From: Clostridia bacterium
GTDB lineage: Bacteria; Bacillota_A; Clostridia; Christensenellales; Borkfalkiaceae
Direction of reading: 5' to 3'
Length of the DNA: 9,393 nt
NCBI GenBank assembly: GCA_017399665.1
Contig: JAFQBR010000346.1
Coordinates: 1-9,393 of the forward strand
Shown here: in pieces, positions 5,523-9,393 of the stretch
How the letters are laid out: each line of letters starts with the position of its first letter
How positions within the stretch are numbered: position 1 is the first letter of the stretch
Position numbers and translations under genes: made by a program
Notes under the pieces: generated by a model
Database searches by the model: none
Seen by the model: the letters and a program-made list of their open reading frames with translations, nothing else
Told to the model about the DNA's origin: nothing

Positions 5523-7568
5523 GTGGCTAATAAAAGACTTTTAACTGCATATCCTTTGTTTACTAAAGATCCCTTTTTTTCACTTTGGAGCAAAACCGAG
5601 CAATTAACTGATGATGTATCAACTTGGTATGGTGGAAAAAGAAGGACTGTGGGGTTAGTTAAAGCTAATGGAAAACTCTATCGTTTTATGGGCAAAGCGG
5701 AGGGTACTGTTGCTCTTGAACAAGTCGGAGTTGAAGTAACTGCTTTTAGAACGATTTACAGCTTTACATGTGCTGATTTTGATCTAAATGTTTCTTTTTT
5801 TTCACCGGTTCCGATGTCTGACTACGAAATTTTATCCTGTCCAGTTTGTTATTTAGAATATAAGATTACACCCAAAACGCAATTAACTAATGTTGAAATC
5901 AGTTTATCACTACATCAAGAATGGTGTTCATGTAAAGTTGAAAATTCCCAAGTTAGAGGTGATTCCATTTTAATAGACGGTAAAGATATAGGCTATTTTG
6001 GTCTTAACCAGCAACGCCTATTTGATCGAACTGGTGACCGCTTTGGTGCAAATTGGGGTTATTATTATTTAAGAGCCGATGAATGTTATTTTCATGAAGT
6101 AAGTGATTTTACACGTTTAACTCAAAATTTATCACCAGATACCAATGAAATAACAAGGTACTTAACTGGAATAAATAAGCATGATTTTGTTGGTGAACCC
6201 GTAGAAGGAAAGTTTTTAGTTGCCTTTGATGACGTTATGTCCATAAATTATTTTGGAAAAATGCTAAAAGGTTATTTCTTTGAGGGCGGTAGAACAATTT
6301 TTGATGCGATTAAGTTTGCCGAAGAGGAATATAATAAAACTTGTTCAATATGCAACGAAATTGAAAGTCAAATTGAAAATGACAGCAAAAATTACAGTGA
6401 TAAATACCGTTTAATTTTAAATGCTTCTTATCGCCAAGTAATGGCGGCTCACAAAATGGTTAAAGATGAAAGCGGAAAAATCCATTTCCTTTCAAAAGAG
6501 TGCGGTTCATGTGGTTGCATCGCAACCGTTGACGTAACTTATCCCACCATGCCAATTTTTCTAATGTATAATCCAGACCTTCTTCGCGCAAGTATAGAAG
6601 CTATATTTGAGTTTGAAAAGATGCCTGTTTGGGAATATGATTTTGCACCGCACGATGCAGGTATGTACCCATTCTGTAACGGTCAGTATTACGGTGTAAA
6701 AAATAAAAAAGAGGGTAGACACGGTAGAGCGATTGATTTTTATAATCCGCTTGGCGCTGGTTTAGATGTGTTACCTCAGTATTATTTGTATCCCAAAGGA
6801 AGCGATATTTATAACTATGAAAGACAAATGCCTGTTGAAGAAAGCTCGAACATGATTATAGCTTGTGCGTTATATCTTGTTTGCGGTGGGGATAAAAAAT
6901 GGGTAAAAGATAACCTTCAAACGTTGACAAAGTGGTGCAATTACTTAGTTGATAAAGGTTTAGTTCCCGAAAATCAGTTATGTACCGATGACTTTTTATC
7001 TCGAATGGATAAGAACGTAAATCTTGCTATTAAATCAATTGTAGCGATTGGTGCATTTGGTAAAATTTTAGAATTACTAGGTGAAGGTGGAGAAACTTAC
7101 ATAAAAATTTCAAAAGAACGAGCAAATCAACTTGAAACTACTTTTGCTAAATTTGATTATATGCCATTATCTTTTGATAGCGAAGAAGGCACCTTCTCAA
7201 TGAAATATAATCTTGCGCCAGCGTTGTTGTTAAATCTTGATTTGTTTACACAGGAATTTATTGAGCGCGAAGTTGATGAGTGCTTAAAACGTGCAAATAA
7301 GTATGGTATTCCGCTTGATAATCGTTCTTTAATGACAAAACTTGATTGGATGATGTGGATTGCCTCACTTACAAAAGATGTAAATAAGCGTGAAAAAATC
7401 ATTAGTATTATACATACCGTTTTAACTGAACTTCCAGATAGAGTGCCTTTCCCCGATTGGCTTGAAGATTGTGCGGTAGGGAAATTTAAAGAATTTACTA
7501 ATAGAACTGTTGTAGGAAGCATGTTCATTTTGGTATTAAATGATAAATTAACAGGTGAAATAAAATGA
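5523..7568 (+). CDS. Glutaminase A-like / DUF4965-DUF1793 family protein, probable cytosolic glycosidase-fold enzyme
   Basis: A 681-residue protein of the GtaA-like family (DUF4964/DUF5127/DUF4965/DUF1793 in Pfam terms). Visible family motifs: YPLFTKDPFFSLWS near the N-terminus, LHQEWCSCKV and GDRFGANWGYYYL in the beta-sandwich part, FLSKE (322-326) then ATVDVTYPT (334-342), FAPHDAGMYPFCNGQ (374-388), MPVEESSNM (436-444), and near the end DWMMWIASLT and FTNRTVVGSMF. The C-terminal half is predicted to be an alpha/alpha six-hairpin barrel like several glycoside hydrolase families; acidic residues such as Asp378, Glu439 and Glu440 are candidate active-site residues. Many fungal and Bacteroidota relatives are secreted, but no signal peptide is seen here. 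CGSCGC at 327-332 is an unusual cysteine cluster. The name 'glutaminase' comes from a fungal member; pairing with a hexosaminidase suggests a glycan substrate, which is unproven. Its TGA overlaps the next gene's ATG. Confidence 0.85.
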   Translation: MANKRLLTAYPLFTKDPFFSLWSKTEQLTDDVSTWYGGKRRTVGLVKANGKLYRFMGKAEGTVALEQVGVEVTAFRTIYSFTCADFDLNVSFFSPVPMSDYEILSCPVCYLEYKITPKTQLTNVEISLSLHQEWCSCKVENSQVRGDSILIDGKDIGYFGLNQQRLFDRTGDRFGANWGYYYLRADECYFHEVSDFTRLTQNLSPDTNEITRYLTGINKHDFVGEPVEGKFLVAFDDVMSINYFGKMLKGYFFEGGRTIFDAIKFAEEEYNKTCSICNEIESQIENDSKNYSDKYRLILNASYRQVMAAHKMVKDESGKIHFLSKECGSCGCIATVDVTYPTMPIFLMYNPDLLRASIEAIFEFEKMPVWEYDFAPHDAGMYPFCNGQYYGVKNKKEGRHGRAIDFYNPLGAGLDVLPQYYLYPKGSDIYNYERQMPVEESSNMIIACALYLVCGGDKKWVKDNLQTLTKWCNYLVDKGLVPENQLCTDDFLSRMDKNVNLAIKSIVAIGAFGKILELLGEGGETYIKISKERANQLETTFAKFDYMPLSFDSEEGTFSMKYNLAPALLLNLDLFTQEFIEREVDECLKRANKYGIPLDNRSLMTKLDWMMWIASLTKDVNKREKIISIIHTVLTELPDRVPFPDWLEDCAVGKFKEFTNRTVVGSMFILVLNDKLTGEIK

Positions 7569-9393
7569 AATACAACATTTGCACCGTAAATGATGAGCTA
7601 AAGAAAATGCTTTGCGAATATACTTCATTTTTTAATTTTGATGAAAGTGGTATTTTAGTTGAAGCTAGTGAAGGAAAGGATTTCATTTCTTTTAACGGTG
7701 AAAAGTTAAGAATAACGTATTCGTGTAAGTCGCATTTTGTATATCTTTTGCATTTATTTAATTCAACCGGCATAACAGGAGAAATAAATTGTTGTTTTGA
7801 TGATTTTTTAGTTATGGTTGACATGGCTAGGAATTCGGTAAAAACAGTTGAAACCGTTAAAGAATTTATGCGGTATCTTGCTTTAATGGGCTATAAAGCT
7901 TTTCAAATTTATTTAGAAGATGTTTTTGAAATTACCGACGAGCCTTATTTTGGTCATATGCGAGGCAGATATACGCAAGCTGAGATGAAAGAAATTGCTG
8001 AATACGGAAGGTTGATTGGTATAAAGTGTATTCCTGCAATTCAAACGCTTGCACATCTTGCAGGTATTACGAGATGGCGCAAATTCCAACTTTCGGTGAT
8101 AGAAATAGATGACGTGCTATTTTGCGGTGAAGAAGCAACCTATCAACTTATAGAAAAGATGTTTGCAACCATGCAAGAGTGTTTTGGCGGAGAAGAAATC
8201 AATTTAGGTATGGACGAAGCGTATAGAGTAGGCCTTGGCAAATATCTAAACAAGCATGGATACACGAACCGTTCCGAAATATTAGTTAAGCACTTGAAGC
8301 GAGTGGTAGAGATTGCTAAAAAATATGGATTTACTAAGCCCATGATTTGGAACGACATGTTCGTTCGCCTTGTAAACGGCGGTAATTATTTAAATGCCAA
8401 GAACGTAAAAGTATCCGATGACGTTATAGACTTAATTCCTGAAAATTTAACGCTTACTTGTTGGAAATATTTGAAGGAATCACAAGCCTATTATGATGGA
8501 ATGTTTAGCATACAAAAGCAGTTTAAAAGACCTGTTTATTATGCGTCGGGCGCGGCAACGTGGTATGGTGTAACGCCAATGAATAAATATTCCATGTCAC
8601 AAAATAAGGAAGCCATAAAGGCCTGCAAGCGTAACGGTATAACTAATTATATGGTTACTATTTGGGGGGATGACGGTGGTGAATGCGCGTTGTATTCGAT
8701 ACTTCCGGTTTTATGGTATACCTCTGCTATTGCATACAACAATAAGGACTATAAGAAGGGTTTTAAGGCACTAACCGGGATAGATATTGATAAATTTACC
8801 CGTTTAGACACACCAAACGAGGCAACGCCCGTTGCTCCCATATTCCCGATTTCTGAGCAATCTAAATACATGCTTTATAACGACCCTCTAATCGGACTTT
8901 ACGATTGCGCAATGTCTGAAGGGGATGGTGAAAAGTACAAGAGCATTGCATCAAAGCTTCACTCCTTATCTGCCAATGAAAAGTGGGGATATTTATTCAA
9001 AACGCAAGAAATGCTTGCTAAAACCTTATATTATAAATACGAACTTTGCGCAAAGGCAAAAAAGGCGTATAATGATGGAAATAAGGCAAAGTTAGAAAAA
9101 ATTGCTAAAAATGATTATAAAAAAGCAATTTATTGGCTTGATAAATATTACCTTGCTTTACGTGCTCAATGGTATAAGGAAAATAAATCTTTCGGCTTTG
9201 AAGAACAGGATTATAGAATTGGCGGTTTGAAACAAAGACTATTAAATGCACAAGCTATTATCAAAGCATATTTAAACGGCGAAATTCAAAAGATTGAAGA
9301 ATTTGAGCAACCTACGTTAAGCGTGTGTTGTGATGAAGCTCAAACGGGTAAGGCAGTGTGTGCAAGAACTTTCCGAGAAGTAACTTCTGTAAA
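7565..9393 (+). CDS. GH20 beta-N-acetylhexosaminidase, GcnA-like (3' end outside the window)
   Basis: An open frame of 609 codons that runs off the window without a stop. Its start overlaps the previous stop (ATGA at 7565-7568), and AGGTGA (7553-7558) serves as ribosome binding site, so the two genes are translationally coupled. Residues about 1-85 form a small N-terminal domain, about 85-390 a TIM barrel and 390-609 a helical C-terminal domain. Motifs: YLEDVFEI (116-123), YFGHMRGRYT (128-137), IPAIQTLAHL (156-165), NLGMDEA (213-219) with the GH20 catalytic pair Asp217-Glu218, PMIWNDMF (259-266) and IWGDDGGE (366-373). This wording matches the GcnA subgroup, exo-acting enzymes that remove terminal N-acetylglucosamine (or galactosamine) from oligosaccharides using the substrate acetamido group. 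There is no signal peptide, so it is cytoplasmic. GcnA-type enzymes are about 600-640 residues, so only a short tail is probably missing. The specific sugar is not deducible. Confidence 0.92.
   Translation, partial: MKYNICTVNDELKKMLCEYTSFFNFDESGILVEASEGKDFISFNGEKLRITYSCKSHFVYLLHLFNSTGITGEINCCFDDFLVMVDMARNSVKTVETVKEFMRYLALMGYKAFQIYLEDVFEITDEPYFGHMRGRYTQAEMKEIAEYGRLIGIKCIPAIQTLAHLAGITRWRKFQLSVIEIDDVLFCGEEATYQLIEKMFATMQECFGGEEINLGMDEAYRVGLGKYLNKHGYTNRSEILVKHLKRVVEIAKKYGFTKPMIWNDMFVRLVNGGNYLNAKNVKVSDDVIDLIPENLTLTCWKYLKESQAYYDGMFSIQKQFKRPVYYASGAATWYGVTPMNKYSMSQNKEAIKACKRNGITNYMVTIWGDDGGECALYSILPVLWYTSAIAYNNKDYKKGFKALTGIDIDKFTRLDTPNEATPVAPIFPISEQSKYMLYNDPLIGLYDCAMSEGDGEKYKSIASKLHSLSANEKWGYLFKTQEMLAKTLYYKYELCAKAKKAYNDGNKAKLEKIAKNDYKKAIYWLDKYYLALRAQWYKENKSFGFEEQDYRIGGLKQRLLNAQAIIKAYLNGEIQKIEEFEQPTLSVCCDEAQTGKAVCARTFREVTSV

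Noticed and set aside
7157..7528. 123-codon minus-strand frame opposite the DUF4965-type gene
   Set aside because: Antisense shadow; the plus-strand frame is continuous and carries conserved family motifs across this region.
7525..7824. 99-codon minus-strand frame over the junction of the two enzyme genes
   Set aside because: Both plus-strand genes are continuous here and joined by an ATGA overlap, leaving no room for an opposing gene with its own signals.

Overview
The window looks like chromosomal DNA of a low-G+C Gram-positive bacterium (Bacillota, probably a gut-type Clostridia or Christensenellales-like lineage). This rests on AT-rich sequence (about one third G+C by eye), compact extended -10/TATAAT promoters, AGGAGG-type ribosome binding sites, hairpin-plus-U-tract terminators and the protein families present. 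The genetic code appears standard: TGA is used as a stop at 7566-7568 and tryptophan is TGG. No RNA gene, insertion sequence, phage gene or CRISPR array was seen.

Layout, left to right. (1) 1-295: the 3' end of a housekeeping gene, polynucleotide phosphorylase (pnp), followed by its terminator. (2) 430-2670, minus strand: a two-gene unit, a ten-helix DMT/EamA-type transporter followed by a Gfo/Idh/MocA-fold oxidoreductase, closed by a symmetrical terminator. (3) 2826-3620, plus strand: a divergent AraC-family regulator that shares a 155-bp promoter region with the unit and is the obvious candidate for controlling it. (4) 3621-4195: a convergent, gene-poor stretch with one terminator for each flanking gene. 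(5) 4196-5161, minus strand: an ArsR-like winged-helix regulator carrying a large extra C-terminal domain. (6) 5162-5522: a 361-bp divergent control region with a well-formed promoter on each strand, two inverted repeats and one 11-bp direct repeat. (7) 5523-9393, plus strand: a translationally coupled pair, a glutaminase A-like/DUF4965-type six-hairpin protein and a GH20 beta-N-acetylhexosaminidase of the GcnA type. The second gene is open at the window edge.

How the genes may work together (inference). The right half resembles a small inducible catabolic locus for imported N-acetylhexosamine-containing oligosaccharides. Neither enzyme has a signal peptide, so both should act in the cytoplasm, and the ArsR-like protein with its possible ligand-binding domain is the likely sensor. 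The left half is a separately controlled transporter-dehydrogenase unit that may handle a sugar or sugar-derived compound. The most interesting open question is the true activity of the DUF4965-type protein. Its family carries a 'glutaminase' label, but the predicted six-hairpin fold and its coupling to a hexosaminidase point to a glycoside substrate.
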